Shown here: positions 6,809 to 16,738 of the stretch, piece after piece
How the letters are laid out: each line of letters opens with the position of its first letter
How positions within the stretch are numbered: position 1 is the first letter of the stretch
Source: Lachnospiraceae bacterium XBB2008
Lineage (GTDB): Bacteria > Bacillota > Clostridia > Lachnospirales > Lachnospiraceae
Assembly: GCA_900102235.1 (NCBI GenBank)
Contig: FMVL01000016.1
Span: 1-32,753 of the forward strand
Reading direction: 5' to 3'
DNA: 32,753 bases
Notes under the pieces: model-generated
Databases searched by the model: none
What the model was told of the DNA's origin: nothing
The model's input: the letters and a program-made list of their open reading frames with translations, nothing else
Made by a program: the position numbers and the translations under genes

Positions 6809-9124
6809 ATGTCAACTGGTGACAACATGCAAAAAGACGTATTACTGATGAATCTGGAGGATCAGCTCAACCAGGCGCTGAAGAACGAATGCGGCAAGAA
6901 CCTGGCAGATGCTACCGACAGGGAAGTTTATCACGCACTTTTATATGTGGTGAAGGAACTGACGGAAGTTACGGCCACCATTGAGGGCGAGAAGAAGGTC
7001 TATTACATATCCGCGGAATTCCTGATCGGAAAACTGCTTGCAAATAACCTTATCAACCTCGGGATATATGACAGAGTGGATGAGATCCTTAAGGCTAACG
7101 GCAAGTCCTTAAGCGCGATCGAAGATGAGGAGCCCGAACCGTCTCTGGGTAACGGCGGTCTCGGAAGGCTTGCTGCGTGCTTCCTGGATTCCATCGCAAC
7201 GCTCGGTCTTCCCGGTGACGGCATCGGCCTTAACTATCACTTCGGTCTTTTCAAACAGGTGTTTAAGGATCGCCTTCAGTGTGCAGAGAAGAATGACTGG
7301 ATCGAGCCCGACCACAGCTGGCTCACCCGCACCGATACCACCTTTAAGGTTAAGTTCGGTGACGGCGAAGTGATATCCAGGCTTTACGATATCGATGTGG
7401 TAGGATACCGTGCAGGAACCAACAAACTTCATCTTTTCGATATCGAGTCCGTAGATGAATCCATCGTGAAGAAGGGCATCGATTTCGACAAGAAGGCAAT
7501 AGATAAGAACCTTACGCTTTTCCTGTATCCCGACGACTCCGACGAGGCCGGCAATCTGCTCAGGATCTATCAGCAATACTTCATGGTATCGAATGCCGCT
7601 CAGCTCATACTTAAGGAAATGAAGGAGCGTCAGTATGACCTGCGTAAGCTCGACAAGCATGCCGTGATCCAGATCAACGACACGCATCCCACCATGGTAA
7701 TCCCGGAACTTATCCGTATCCTGGTCGAGGAAAAAGCTTTCTCAATGGACGAGGCCATCGAAGTGGTGAGCAGGACCTGTGCTTATACGAACCACACGAT
7801 CCTTGCCGAGGCTCTGGAGAAATGGCCGCTTAAGTATCTTGAGAAGGTTGTACCCCAGCTTGTTCCCTACATAAAGGAACTCGATAAGAGGGTACGTGCG
7901 AAATATAAGAATCCGAAGGTTTGGATCATCGATAAGGAAAAGCGCGTGCACATGGCACATATCGACATACATTACGGCTTCTCGGTAAACGGTGTCGCAG
8001 CCATCCACACAGAGATCCTTAAGAACACGGAGCTTAACGATTTCTATAAGATCTATCCGGAGAAATTCAACAACAAGACGAACGGCATCACATTCCGCAG
8101 ATGGCTCTTCTCATGCAACCGTGATCTTGCGAATCTGATCACTTCAAAGATCGGAGACGGATTCAAGAAGGATGCCGAACAGCTTGAGAAACTGCTTGAG
8201 TTCAAGGATGATGAAGAGTTCATGGCACGGCTTTTCGAGATCAAGCATCAGCGCAAGCTCGATCTTTGCGAATATGTAAAAGAGCATGAGGGAGTAGAAC
8301 TCGATCCCGATTCGATCTTCGACCTTCAGTCCAAGAGACTGCATGAATATAAGCGCCAGCAGATGAATGCGCTCTACATCATCCACAAGTATCTGGAGAT
8401 CAAGGGCGGCAGGAAACCCTCACGTCCGATCACTTTCATGTTCGGTGCCAAAGCCGCTCCGGCCTATGTGATCGCTCAGGACATCATCCATCTGCTGCTC
8501 GTCCTTCAGGAGATCGTAAACAACGATCCCGATGTGAGCCCTTACATGAAGGTAGTGATGGTGGAGAATTACAACGTGGCTTATGCGGAAAAGATGATCC
8601 CCGCCGCAGATATCTCGGAGCAGATATCTCTGGCCAGCAAGGAAGCATCAGGAACCGGCAACATGAAGTACATGTTAAACGGTGCGATCACCCTGGGTAC
8701 GAGCGACGGAGCAAACGTAGAGATACACGAACTTGTCGGGGATGACAATATCTATATCTTCGGTAAGGATTCCGATACCGTCATCGAGCATTATGCCAAA
8801 GCCGATTACGTGTCCAAAGACTATTACAAAAAGAGTCCCGTCATCAAAGAAGCTGTCGATTTCATCATCGGTAAGCAGGCTCTGAAAGCGGGACACAGGG
8901 AGAACTTAAAGCGTCTTCACGATGAACTTATAAACAAGGATTGGTTTATGACCCTCCTTGACCTTGAAGAGTATATCAAGGTCAAGGACAGGATGATCGA
9001 AGATTACGAAGACCGCGATAAATGGGGGCAGATGATGCTCGTCAATATCGCAAAAGCAGGATTCTTCTCATCCGACAGGACCATCGCAGAGTACAACAGG
9101 GATATCTGGAAACTCAGCGAATGA
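6809..9124 (+). CDS. glgP: glycogen/starch/alpha-glucan phosphorylase
   Basis: A 771-residue GT35 enzyme that releases glucose 1-phosphate from the non-reducing ends of alpha-1,4-glucans. Visible family motifs are [19 protein letters not shown] and [11 protein letters not shown] near the N-terminus, NDTHPT in the middle, and the pyridoxal-phosphate site EASGTGNMK with the lysine at residue 620, followed by [10 protein letters not shown]. It is somewhat shorter than the E. coli enzymes (about 800 residues), as is frequent in Clostridia. The start at 6809 follows GGGAGG. It is co-transcribed with the upstream lacI-type regulator. The product is cytoplasmic and feeds glycolysis, in which the nearby PPi-dependent phosphofructokinase also acts. 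Confidence 0.97.
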   Translation: MSTGDNMQKDVLLMNLEDQLNQALKNECGKNLADATDREVYHALLYVVKELTEVTATIEGEKKVYYISAEFLIGKLLANNLINLGIYDRVDEILKANGKSLSAIEDEEPEPSLGNGGLGRLAACFLDSIATLGLPGDGIGLNYHFGLFKQVFKDRLQCAEKNDWIEPDHSWLTRTDTTFKVKFGDGEVISRLYDIDVVGYRAGTNKLHLFDIESVDESIVKKGIDFDKKAIDKNLTLFLYPDDSDEAGNLLRIYQQYFMVSNAAQLILKEMKERQYDLRKLDKHAVIQINDTHPTMVIPELIRILVEEKAFSMDEAIEVVSRTCAYTNHTILAEALEKWPLKYLEKVVPQLVPYIKELDKRVRAKYKNPKVWIIDKEKRVHMAHIDIHYGFSVNGVAAIHTEILKNTELNDFYKIYPEKFNNKTNGITFRRWLFSCNRDLANLITSKIGDGFKKDAEQLEKLLEFKDDEEFMARLFEIKHQRKLDLCEYVKEHEGVELDPDSIFDLQSKRLHEYKRQQMNALYIIHKYLEIKGGRKPSRPITFMFGAKAAPAYVIAQDIIHLLLVLQEIVNNDPDVSPYMKVVMVENYNVAYAEKMIPAADISEQISLASKEASGTGNMKYMLNGAITLGTSDGANVEIHELVGDDNIYIFGKDSDTVIEHYAKADYVSKDYYKKSPVIKEAVDFIIGKQALKAGHRENLKRLHDELINKDWFMTLLDLEEYIKVKDRMIEDYEDRDKWGQMMLVNIAKAGFFSSDRTIAEYNRDIWKLSE

Positions 9125-9126
9125 CC

Positions 9127-9147
9127 GGATCAGTTGCCTGATCCTTT
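9127..9147. terminator. possible weak bidirectional terminator between glgP and ribU
   Basis: A perfect 7-bp stem GGATCAG/CTGATCC with a 4-base loop begins three bases after the glgP stop and overlaps the last codons of ribU on the other strand. Only three T residues follow, so termination efficiency is doubtful. It is the only candidate between these convergent genes. Confidence 0.35.
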
Positions 9148-9858
9148 GAGTATCCCGCTTAATTTCTTATAGATCAGAATAGTGATGAGTGACACGGCTC
9201 CGCCTTTCAGCAGATTGAGCGGGGCCACTGCCATTATTACGAGACCTGATATTGAGGTTATGTGGGAGTTGATCGCATTACCCATCTCAACGATGGCTTC
9301 TAAGGGCATTCCGAACATCTGCGCGAACTTGGGCAGAAGATATACCGCGTTGAATACCGAACCCACGACCGTCATGATCAGGGTGCCTGTGATGCATCCG
9401 ACGATGGCGGTCTTTTTGTTTTTACGGAAAAGATAAATGATCGAAGCCGGAAGCAGGAGCGAGCATCCTACGACGAAGTTGGCAAGCTCACCGACGAACG
9501 CTGTGGATGTGCCTTTGAAAAGGCACTTGATCACTATCTTGATGAACTCGATCATCACGCCGGCTACGGGGCCGAACGCAAACGCTCCGATGAGCGCCGG
9601 AAGCTCGGAAAAGTCGAACTTGTAGAAGCCCGGGGCAAAGAAGACCGGGATCTCAAGGATCATCAGGATCGCCGATATCGCAGAGAACATGCCGATCACC
9701 GCCATTGCGCGCGTCGAGAGTATCCTGCCTGTGGCATTTTCCTTTTTTCTCGCGATCTTCTGGGTCACGTATGCTATGAGAAACATAAGCACTACCAGCC
9801 CGAGAAACTCGAGAACAAAAACAACATTTTCCTTAAGGGACATAAAAAGATCGTTCAT
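9130..9858 (-). CDS. ribU: riboflavin ECF transporter S component RibU
   Basis: A 242-residue integral membrane protein that binds riboflavin, and probably FMN or roseoflavin, and delivers it with the shared ECF energising module (EcfA, EcfA' and EcfT, not in the window). About six hydrophobic segments are visible. The signature KFDFSELPALIGAFAFGP near the second segment and the following GVMIEFIKIVIKCLF and GTSTAFVGELANF are typical of RibU. A longer N-terminal helix with a basic tail (residues 1-40) precedes the core. The assignment is supported by an FMN riboswitch directly upstream. Its ribosome binding site GAGGAGG overlaps the 3' edge of the riboswitch. Confidence 0.95.
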   Translation of the reverse strand: MNDLFMSLKENVVFVLEFLGLVVLMFLIAYVTQKIARKKENATGRILSTRAMAVIGMFSAISAILMILEIPVFFAPGFYKFDFSELPALIGAFAFGPVAGVMIEFIKIVIKCLFKGTSTAFVGELANFVVGCSLLLPASIIYLFRKNKKTAIVGCITGTLIMTVVGSVFNAVYLLPKFAQMFGMPLEAIVEMGNAINSHITSISGLVIMAVAPLNLLKGGAVSLITILIYKKLSGILKGSGN

Positions 9859-9867
9859 TTGATATTC

Positions 9868-9972
9868 CTCCTCTCATCCAGACTGTACTGTCGGTTCCGG
9901 AATCTCACCGGATCATGCACTTTGGCTCGCGGACTTTACCGCCGGTCGGGAATCGCACCCTGCCCTGAAGAA
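9868..9972 (-). promoter_or_regulatory. FMN riboswitch (RFN element)
   Basis: Read on the minus strand, this is a classic RFN element: AGGGCAGGGTG, then CCGACCGGCGGTAAAGTCC, GATCCGGTGAGATTCCGG, and CCGACAGTACAGTCTGGATG. It binds FMN. The outer P1 stem can pair the 5' TTCTTC with GAGGAG at the 3' side, which is the ribosome binding site of ribU. No terminator hairpin with a T-run lies between aptamer and gene, so control is probably at translation initiation. Confidence 0.97.
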
Positions 9973-9998
9973 ACGTTTTGAATTGTGAAACAACAAAC

Positions 9999-10027
9999 AC
10001 TATAAACGCCGAAAACCGGATTGTCAA
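9999..10027 (-). promoter_or_regulatory. sigma-A promoter of the riboswitch-ribU transcript
   Basis: On the minus strand there is a perfect -35 TTGACA (10022-10027), a 17-base spacer and a -10 TATAGT (9999-10004). Transcription should start near 9992, about 20 bases before the aptamer. Confidence 0.85.
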
Positions 10028-10169
10028 GAGGGCGGATCCGGACCGCCTCGAAGTCTTCCCGGGGCACTCTGTAGAGGCTCTTTTGATTGTAAGAGAGGGC
10101 CTGTTGTGGTATCGTATTATTTGGATAACTATGTAACTAAACGACCGGATACTTATACGGGAGGATATC

Positions 10170-11258
10170 ATGTATAAGAAAAAAATACTTGCGTGCATAT
10201 GTGCTTCGGCACTTACGCTGGCCCTTACGGGATGTGCACTTAATCCTTTAAACCTGATAGGCGGCGGTAAGGAACCGGAACCTGACGTTAATGTCGATGT
10301 CGTGCCCGATGAACCCAAACCGGAGCCTCCGGCAGAGCCCGCGGATGTGGCCCCGGACGGACAGGGGGATCTTATCGAAGAAGAACCGTCGGCGGATCGT
10401 ATATATCAGTACAATACGACCATACATCCGTATCAGGAATACGAGGATCCGGGGTCGGAGTACTATGAGTATTCATATGTTATGACTTATAACCTCTATC
10501 TGAATGATGACGGTACCGCAAGCCTGGAGATACTGTACCCTTACTTCCCGGACAGGATGACCACGGATCATTACAACGGAACCTGGACGGAGGAAGGCGA
10601 CACCATAGAGTTTAAATACGACGCCGTTTCCGATGTCGACAGCTCTGAGATATTTGTGTTCACGATGGATGGCGATAACGTCGTGACCGCGGAAAATGTT
10701 TACTACGACGAGATGGTAGCCCAGGCGGCAGGTACATATACCTGTGATGATCCGTATATGGGAAAACTGACTCTCGAGATCACCAAGTACGGTGCCGCAA
10801 CCCTGACCGTAGAGGACGGTACCGTATACGAAGGGCATCTGATCAGCTCAGGCAACAGATATGACTTTTACGCCTATGATGAGAACAATGAACTGGCTTT
10901 GGACTGGTATGTGGACTGCTCAGTGAACGGAACATTCAGTCACACTCCCTATGGGGACTCTCAGGATATCGGATATGACGGCGAGTATAAATGTACAGGC
11001 ATGCTCGGAGACTTCAAGATGATAGTGGACGAAGAAGGAGAGGCATCCGCAACCGTTAAGATAGACGGCAACGACGTTGAATTCAACGGACATGCATATC
11101 CTCTTTATACTGATGAAGGCTCGGATTATAAACACATCGGAGAAGTTTATCTGAATTCGGAGGAAGGCTATTCGCTGAATATCGAACTGACATACATGGA
11201 TGATATCGATATGTGGAATTACCACGGATACTTAAGTTCTCCGCTGGCGGCAGGCTGA
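10170..11258 (+). CDS. predicted surface lipoprotein, function unknown
   Basis: A 362-residue secreted lipoprotein. A basic N-terminus and hydrophobic stretch lead to the lipobox LTGC at residues 19-22. A proline- and acid-rich linker (about 34-75, PEPDV, PKPEPPAEP) then spaces the folded part from the membrane. The remainder is very acidic and aromatic, with repeating beta-type units around YNGTWTEEGDTIEF, AGTYTCDDPYMGKLTLEI and YDGEYKCTGMLGDFKM. These look like three related modules, roughly at residues 135-175, 190-240 and 275-355. I do not recognise a named domain. A ribosome binding site GGGAGGA precedes the start. No clear promoter is visible in 10028-10169, which otherwise holds only the divergent ribU promoter and a GGCGG/CCGCC dyad. 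Confidence 0.8.
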   Translation: MYKKKILACICASALTLALTGCALNPLNLIGGGKEPEPDVNVDVVPDEPKPEPPAEPADVAPDGQGDLIEEEPSADRIYQYNTTIHPYQEYEDPGSEYYEYSYVMTYNLYLNDDGTASLEILYPYFPDRMTTDHYNGTWTEEGDTIEFKYDAVSDVDSSEIFVFTMDGDNVVTAENVYYDEMVAQAAGTYTCDDPYMGKLTLEITKYGAATLTVEDGTVYEGHLISSGNRYDFYAYDENNELALDWYVDCSVNGTFSHTPYGDSQDIGYDGEYKCTGMLGDFKMIVDEEGEASATVKIDGNDVEFNGHAYPLYTDEGSDYKHIGEVYLNSEEGYSLNIELTYMDDIDMWNYHGYLSSPLAAG

Positions 11259-11277
11259 TCATCGGACGGAGGATCTT

Positions 11278-11760
11278 ATGGAAGTTGAATTTGATGTAAA
11301 GATAACCCCCGGAGCTTTGTATGATTATCTCTTAAGTCATACATACCGTACTGCCTCCGGACTGATAGGTACGATAGTGGGTGTGATACTGGTCATAGGT
11401 TTTGCGATGACGATGAAGATCCCTTTTCTCATCGCAGGTATCGTGATCATAGGCTATATACCGTGGACGCTTTTCATCAAGTCCAGGCAGCAGTATCTGA
11501 CCAACGAGACATTTAAGAAGCCTCTTCATTATCTCATGAACGATGAGGGGATCACGGTCAGCCAGGAAGAAAGCGAAGGCACCATTTCCTGGGAGGATAC
11601 ATATAAAGCCGTATCCACACCCGGAAACATACTTGTATATACGAGCAAGGTGAATGCATGCATTTTTCCCAAGAAGGATCTCGGGGATAAGAAGGACAGC
11701 GTGATCGCATGCATCTCCACTCACATGGATCCGAAGAAGGTTCATATTCGGGGAAACTGA
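11278..11760 (+). CDS. YcxB-like membrane protein
   Basis: A 160-residue protein with the layout of the YcxB-like family. A short N-terminal beta-rich segment (MEVEFDVKITPGALYDYLLSH) is followed by two adjacent membrane helices (about 29-45 and 48-66). A cytoplasmic domain then contains YLMNDEGITVSQEESEGTISWEDTYKAV, the conserved part of the family. Function is unknown. It starts 19 bases after the lipoprotein gene with GGAGGATC before it, so the two are likely co-transcribed, and it runs into the t6A operon 11 bases later. Confidence 0.75.
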   Translation: MEVEFDVKITPGALYDYLLSHTYRTASGLIGTIVGVILVIGFAMTMKIPFLIAGIVIIGYIPWTLFIKSRQQYLTNETFKKPLHYLMNDEGITVSQEESEGTISWEDTYKAVSTPGNILVYTSKVNACIFPKKDLGDKKDSVIACISTHMDPKKVHIRGN

Positions 11761-11771
11761 TATAAACTGCA

Positions 11772-12221
11772 ATGGAAAAAGAAATATTTGAATCCTCATC
11801 CCCGGATGAGACTTATGAACTTGGAAGATCCATAGGAGAAAAAATGACTCCCGGAAGCGTTATCGCCCTGGAAGGAGATCTCGGCGCGGGCAAGACGCTT
11901 TTTACGCAGGGACTGGCGGCAGGACTCGGAATAACCGAACCGGTCAATTCTCCCACATTTACCATTCTCCAGATATATGAGAGCGGGAGGATGCCGCTGT
12001 ATCACTTCGATGTATACCGCATCGAGGACCCGTACGAGATGGAGGAAGTCGGATTTGACGATTTTATTTTCGGTGACGGTGTAAGTGTTATCGAATGGCC
12101 GGGTCAGATTTACGAACTTTTTCCCGATATATATATCAGGATAAGGATCTTACGCGACTACACACGCGGAGATGATTACCGATTGATAGAGATAGAACAT
12201 CATGAAGATACTAGCGATTGA
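11772..12221 (+). CDS. tsaE: tRNA t6A37 synthesis ATPase TsaE
   Basis: A 149-residue P-loop ATPase that works with TsaB and TsaD to transfer threonylcarbamoyl to A37 of ANN-decoding tRNAs. The Walker A motif GDLGAGKT is at residues 35-42, and the family-specific NSPTFTILQIYE and HFDVYRI motifs follow, then VIEWPG. Length is typical. The ribosome binding site is weak and the gene follows the YcxB-like gene closely. Its 3' end overlaps tsaB by 20 bases, indicating translational coupling. Confidence 0.96.
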   Translation: MEKEIFESSSPDETYELGRSIGEKMTPGSVIALEGDLGAGKTLFTQGLAAGLGITEPVNSPTFTILQIYESGRMPLYHFDVYRIEDPYEMEEVGFDDFIFGDGVSVIEWPGQIYELFPDIYIRIRILRDYTRGDDYRLIEIEHHEDTSD

Positions 12222-12957
12222 CTCATCCGGTCTGACAGCTGCGACGGCTGTTATCGAGGATGACATCATATTGGCGGAATACAGCATACAGACGGGACAT
12301 ACCCACTCTCAGACTCTTCTTCCCCTTATGGAAGAGATAAGGAGCAGGATAGGACTGGACCTTGATTCGATAGATGCATATGCCGTGGCAGCAGGCCCCG
12401 GATCTTTTACGGGACTCCGCATAGGCATAGCGACCGTTAAGGGCCTGGGCATAGCCAAGGATAAGCCCGTGGCAGCGGTACCCACACTGGAAGCGCTGGC
12501 TTACAACCTGTACGGCGCCGGAGGTCTCGTATGCCCCATCATGGATGCGAGAAGATCACAGGTCTACACCGGGATATATGAGTTTGCGGCCGGGACCGGC
12601 ACTGATGACGGTGGAGCCGGAATCCTCAGGATGCGGCCGGTCATGAAACAGTCCGCCATGGCTTTTGATGAGCTTAGTGCCAGGCTGAATGAGATAGGAC
12701 GTCCCGTGATCTTTACCGGAGACGGAATACCGGTCTTTTCGGAGAAAATGAAGGAACTCCTGACATGTCCGTATGAGACTGCTCCTGCACACATGAGCAG
12801 ACAGCGCGCCGCATCGCTTGCGGCACTTGCGCTGGCTTATATGAAGGGCGAGACGGATCCGGAACTTGAGGGAGAGGTGACCGACGCGGACTCTCTTGAT
12901 CCCATCTACCTGAGAATGTCTCAGGCAGAGCGCGAGAAGATGGAGCGCGGTGGCTGA
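12202..12957 (+). CDS. tsaB: tRNA t6A37 synthesis protein TsaB
   Basis: A 251-residue ASKHA-fold paralogue of TsaD that lacks catalytic function and acts as its dimer partner. Key stretches are the N-terminal MKILAIDSSG, the HSQTLLPLM helix and the strongly conserved GPGSFTGLRIG. Then follow VPTLEALA and the DARRSQVY segment. The C-terminal 30 residues (DPIYLR) match the usual end. It overlaps tsaE upstream and the acetyltransferase gene downstream, so the operon is tightly packed. Confidence 0.96.
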   Translation: MKILAIDSSGLTAATAVIEDDIILAEYSIQTGHTHSQTLLPLMEEIRSRIGLDLDSIDAYAVAAGPGSFTGLRIGIATVKGLGIAKDKPVAAVPTLEALAYNLYGAGGLVCPIMDARRSQVYTGIYEFAAGTGTDDGGAGILRMRPVMKQSAMAFDELSARLNEIGRPVIFTGDGIPVFSEKMKELLTCPYETAPAHMSRQRAASLAALALAYMKGETDPELEGEVTDADSLDPIYLRMSQAEREKMERGG

Positions 12958-13414
12958 TATGAACATAGTTTACCGCAAAATCCGAGAGGATGACGTTGAG
13001 GGCGCTATCGCTCTGGAACAGGCTTCATTTGCTGATCCTTGGCCGAGAAGCGCTTTTGCGGAGATAGTCGATAAGTCCGATGCCGATTATTATCTGGCGG
13101 AAGATACGGATACCGGGACGCTGGCAGGCGGATGCGTGGTATTCAGGATATTGGATGAAGGAGATATCACGAACGTAGCCGTCGATGAACGATATCGCGG
13201 GCAGGGGATAGCCACACAGCTTCTTAAGTATGCGATCGAGCAGAACGAAGCTCTCGGGATAGAAGATTTTACGCTGGAAGTAAGACAGTCCAACGCCGCT
13301 GCCATAAGAGTATATGAGAAATGCGGTTTTGAATCGGCCGGCGTTCGTCCCGGATTTTACGATCATCCCAAAGAAGACGGATTGATCATGTGGAGATATA
13401 AGGAAGGCAGATAG
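12950..13414 (+). CDS. rimI: ribosomal protein S18 N-acetyltransferase RimI-like
   Basis: A 154-residue GNAT acetyltransferase that in this operon context is RimI, which acetylates the N-terminal alanine of ribosomal protein S18. The acetyl-CoA loop R/Q-G-x-G/A appears as RYRGQGIATQLL (about 81-92). The motif-B region TLEVRQSNAAAIRVYEKCGF is diagnostic for the RimI group. Two starts are possible: GTG at 12950, with GGAG four bases upstream, or ATG at 12959. The latter gives MNIVYRKI, close to the family's usual N-terminus. Substrate assignment rests on context. Confidence 0.9.
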   Translation: MADMNIVYRKIREDDVEGAIALEQASFADPWPRSAFAEIVDKSDADYYLAEDTDTGTLAGGCVVFRILDEGDITNVAVDERYRGQGIATQLLKYAIEQNEALGIEDFTLEVRQSNAAAIRVYEKCGFESAGVRPGFYDHPKEDGLIMWRYKEGR

Positions 13415-13418
13415 AAGA

Positions 13419-14330
13419 ATGCTTGATGTTACATTGCTCGGATGCGGCGGAATGATGCCGCTGCCCAACAGGTTTCTGACCTCGCTTCTGGCCAGATTCA
13501 ACGGGATGAGCGTACTTATAGATTGCGGAGAGGCTACACAGATCGCGTTAAGAAAGAGCGGCTTGAGCCCGAACCCCATAGGAGTGATGTGTATAACTCA
13601 TTTTCATGCGGATCACATATCCGGACTTCCGGGAATGCTCCTGACCATGGGGAATGCAGAGAGGACCGAACCTCTCATGATGATAGGTCCGAAAGGCTTG
13701 ACCAGAGTGGTCAACTCACTCAGAGTCATAGCTCCCGAGCTTCCTTTTGAGATCATCTGCGTGGAGATAGAGGGCAACGAGCAGACGTTTGAGTTCGACG
13801 GGATGTACATAGATGCGTTCAAGGTCAACCACAATGTGCTCTGCTACGGATACAGCATCCGCATACCCAGACAGGGTAAGTTCGATGTGGAGGCCGCAAT
13901 GAAACTTCCGATAGACCGCAGATACTGGGGCGTGCTCCAGCGCGGAGAGAAAGTGACCGTAGACGGTGTGACCTATACACCGGACATGGTCATGGGGCCT
14001 GAAAGAAGCGGTATCAAGGTTACTTATACGACCGATACCAGACCGGTCGACTCGATATATAAATATGCCGAGGCCGCGGATCTGTTCATATGCGAAGGCA
14101 TGTACGGTGAGGAAGACCAGGCGGGCAAAGCCGTTGCCCGCAAGCACATGACCTTCACGGAGGCGGCACGAATCGCTGCCGAGACGCATCCGAAGAGGAT
14201 GTGGCTTACGCATTATTCACCGTCACTGGTCCATCCGAAGCCGTACATGGATGAAGTACGCAGGATATTTCCCGATGCGGAAGCCGGTAAGGACGGTAAG
14301 AACATAGACATTAATTTTCCGGAGGATTGA
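13419..14330 (+). CDS. rnz: ribonuclease Z
   Basis: A 303-residue metallo-beta-lactamase-fold endonuclease that trims tRNA 3' trailers. The zinc motif HFHADH is at residues 61-66, followed by ISGLPG. The later histidine in NHNVLCYGY, the aspartate in YTTDTRP and the terminal THYSPS supply the other ligands. The ARKHMTF segment is also typical. It is needed here because the tRNA genes in this window do not encode CCA. It lies four bases after the acetyltransferase gene within the t6A operon. Confidence 0.93.
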   Translation: MLDVTLLGCGGMMPLPNRFLTSLLARFNGMSVLIDCGEATQIALRKSGLSPNPIGVMCITHFHADHISGLPGMLLTMGNAERTEPLMMIGPKGLTRVVNSLRVIAPELPFEIICVEIEGNEQTFEFDGMYIDAFKVNHNVLCYGYSIRIPRQGKFDVEAAMKLPIDRRYWGVLQRGEKVTVDGVTYTPDMVMGPERSGIKVTYTTDTRPVDSIYKYAEAADLFICEGMYGEEDQAGKAVARKHMTFTEAARIAAETHPKRMWLTHYSPSLVHPKPYMDEVRRIFPDAEAGKDGKNIDINFPED

Positions 14331-14338
14331 GGCCCTAA

Positions 14339-14971
14339 ATGGCGCAAGCGAAAAAGAAAAAAACCGCCGCTTCGGCCATGCAGAAGCTGATAGTGGTCGT
14401 TATACTGGCTGCGCTGCTCATTTTTGCGTATTATCATGTAGCTAACGTGCACCGTGAGACAGAGGTAGAGGAGAATGTTCCCGTTACCGCTGTCCAGGAG
14501 GTGCTGCTCAGAAATCTTGACAAGAACTATCCGCCGTCGCCCAAGGAAGTGGTAAGATACTATTCCGAACTGACCAAATGTCTCTACAATGAGAACTGTA
14601 CGGACGAAGAGATAGAGCAGCTCGCAAAACGTGCGCTCCAGATATATGATGATGAACTGGCTGCGAATCAGGAGTGGAACAGATACATTACCGACTTGAA
14701 ATCCGAGATCGCCACGAAGAAATCTCAGGAATATGCGATAATGAGCTACAGTCTCTCCGCCAGTACCGATGTGAAGTATTTCACCAAGGACTCCTACGAA
14801 TGCGCGAGCCTCTACTGTGTCTACAATATCAGGAACGGTGCGGTTCCCGGCAGTGTGGAGGAGCAGTTCATCTTACGTAAGGATGAATCGGGACACTGGC
14901 GCATATTCGGATGGGATCTGACACAGGACGATTCAAACGATACTTCAGAGGTTATGCTTTTCAATGAATAA
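14339..14971 (+). CDS. membrane-anchored protein, DUF6715-like
   Basis: A 210-residue protein with a lysine-rich N-terminus (KKKK at 5-8) and one hydrophobic helix (about 17-34), so probably anchored with the remainder outside. The extracellular part is mostly helical ([19 protein letters not shown] to about residue 120), then beta-type (YALSAS-like to the end). The last part has the form of an NTF2- or SH3-like fold ending HWRIFGWDL. It resembles the DUF6715 family of Lachnospiraceae; I hold this only moderately. A ribosome binding site GGAGG precedes it, and it overlaps tsaD by eight bases, so it is embedded in the t6A operon, though no link to tRNA modification is evident. Confidence 0.7.
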   Translation: MAQAKKKKTAASAMQKLIVVVILAALLIFAYYHVANVHRETEVEENVPVTAVQEVLLRNLDKNYPPSPKEVVRYYSELTKCLYNENCTDEEIEQLAKRALQIYDDELAANQEWNRYITDLKSEIATKKSQEYAIMSYSLSASTDVKYFTKDSYECASLYCVYNIRNGAVPGSVEEQFILRKDESGHWRIFGWDLTQDDSNDTSEVMLFNE

Positions 14972-15986
14972 CGATGACATAAAGATACTCGCCATAGAAA
15001 CTTCATGCGATGAGACCGCCGCAGCCGTGGTAAGAAACGGCAGGGAGGTCTTATCTAATGTTATATACACGCAGATAGCTCTGCATACCGAGTACGGCGG
15101 GGTGGTTCCCGAACTTGCCAGCCGTAAGCATGTGGAAAAGATAGATCCCGTGATCAGACAGGCCCTGTCCGACGCACAGGTCTCACTCGACGACATAGAT
15201 GTCGTTGCGGTCACTTACGGCCCCGGACTGGTCGGCCCGCTCTTAGTCGGAGTGAACGCTGCCAAGGCCATCAGCTGGGCGGCGGGTAAGCCGCTTGTCG
15301 GAGTACATCACATAGGTGGGCATATCTCCGCCAACTACATCGAACATCCCGATCTTGAGCCTCCGTATATGTGTCTGGTCGTATCGGGCGGACACACACA
15401 TCTCGTCGAGGTCACCGGCTACGGGAAATACAATATAATCGCACGCACGAGAGATGATGCGGCCGGAGAAGCTTTTGACAAGGTCGCGAGAGCGATAGGT
15501 TTAGGCTATCCCGGAGGCCCGAAGATAGACAAAGCCGCAAGGGAGGGGGATCCCGATGCGATGGATTTCCCCAAGGGAAAAGTGCGCGACTCGGAGTATG
15601 ATTTTTCGTTCAGCGGACTGAAGAGCGCAGTGCTCAATCACCTGAACTCATGCAAAATGCAGGGGATCGAGATCAATACCGCAGACGTTGCGGCTTCTTT
15701 CCAGAGATCTGTCGTTGAAGTCCTGACCGAGAGGTCGATGGAAGCGCTTGAAAAGATCGGAGCACAGGATAAGGGGTTTGCGCTAGCCGGAGGAGTGGCA
15801 TCGAACACCGCACTTCGCACTTCTCTCGAAAAAGCATGTGCGTCCCGGGGCATTCCTTTTTATGCTCCGTCACCCGTATACTGCACGGACAACGCCGCCA
15901 TGATAGGAGCGGCGGCATATTATGACTATTTAGCCGGAGTAAGACACGGATATGACCTGAATGCCGTGCCAAATCTGCCATTATGA
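14964..15986 (+). CDS. tsaD: tRNA N6-adenosine threonylcarbamoyltransferase TsaD
   Basis: The 340-residue catalytic subunit that attaches threonylcarbamoyl to A37. The N-terminal phosphate loop region [15 protein letters not shown], the conserved [10 protein letters not shown], and [11 protein letters not shown] are visible. The metal-binding HxxxH is at H116/H120 (HHIGGH), followed by the SGGHTHLVE loop and the C-terminal [13 protein letters not shown] with a further metal ligand. Length is usual. Its stop overlaps the azlC start by four bases (ATGA), so the azl genes probably share the transcript. Confidence 0.97.
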   Translation: MNNDDIKILAIETSCDETAAAVVRNGREVLSNVIYTQIALHTEYGGVVPELASRKHVEKIDPVIRQALSDAQVSLDDIDVVAVTYGPGLVGPLLVGVNAAKAISWAAGKPLVGVHHIGGHISANYIEHPDLEPPYMCLVVSGGHTHLVEVTGYGKYNIIARTRDDAAGEAFDKVARAIGLGYPGGPKIDKAAREGDPDAMDFPKGKVRDSEYDFSFSGLKSAVLNHLNSCKMQGIEINTADVAASFQRSVVEVLTERSMEALEKIGAQDKGFALAGGVASNTALRTSLEKACASRGIPFYAPSPVYCTDNAAMIGAAAYYDYLAGVRHGYDLNAVPNLPL

Positions 15987-16738
15987 ACAAGAAACAGGCA
16001 TTCTTAAACGGTCTGCGAGACGGACTTCCAATAGGGACCGGATATTTCGCCGTGTCATTTTCTCTTGGGATCATAGCCAAAAAGGTAGGACTCACCCCCA
16101 TCGAGGGGTTCCTTACCTCTGTGTTCGCCCGCGCATCGGCAGGTGAGTATGCGGGATATTCGATGATCCTTGCCCATGCGACGCTGGTTGAAACGATACT
16201 CGTATGCATCATAACCAACGCAAGGTACATGCTAATGACCACGGCACTTTCCCAGCGTTTCTCGGATTCCACACCGCTTTTTCATCGTATATTCGTGGCG
16301 TTTCAGGCGACCGATGAGATATTCGGCGCAACCATAGCACGACCCGGTTCGATCATTCCCCAGTACACATATGGTCTGACGGCCGTCGCGGCACCCATGT
16401 GGGGCCTGGGGACCGCACTCGGGATAATAGCGGGCGGAGTGATGCCTGCGAGGGCCGTGAGCGCACTTAGCGTAGCGCTTTACGGAATGTTCATAGCGAT
16501 CATAGTTCCGCCTTCCAAGCATGACAGAACAGTATTTTTATCGGTGGCGGCAGGCTTCCTGTTAAGCTACCTGCTCTCGGATATAAGCCCTCTGACGATC
16601 CCGTTTATCTCGGACCTGTCGGCAGGAACCAAGACCATCATCCTGACTATGGTTATCTCATCCGCAGCAGCGATCATACATCCCGTTCCGGACAACGAAC
16701 AGAAAACAGACACTTCAAGCGGGGCGGCCGAAGCATGA
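15983..16738 (+). CDS. azlC: branched-chain amino acid exporter subunit AzlC
   Basis: A 251-residue membrane protein of the AzlC family, the large subunit of a two-component exporter of branched-chain amino acids and analogues. The [21 protein letters not shown] start and the [12 protein letters not shown] motif are characteristic, with about seven or eight hydrophobic segments. It is translationally coupled to tsaD upstream and to azlD downstream by ATGA overlaps. Confidence 0.94.
   Translation: MNKKQAFLNGLRDGLPIGTGYFAVSFSLGIIAKKVGLTPIEGFLTSVFARASAGEYAGYSMILAHATLVETILVCIITNARYMLMTTALSQRFSDSTPLFHRIFVAFQATDEIFGATIARPGSIIPQYTYGLTAVAAPMWGLGTALGIIAGGVMPARAVSALSVALYGMFIAIIVPPSKHDRTVFLSVAAGFLLSYLLSDISPLTIPFISDLSAGTKTIILTMVISSAAAIIHPVPDNEQKTDTSSGAAEA

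Noticed and set aside
10083-10132. Promoter for the lipoprotein gene
   Set aside because: Candidate -35 and -10 hexamers match only about half the consensus or have wrong spacing, so none was annotated.
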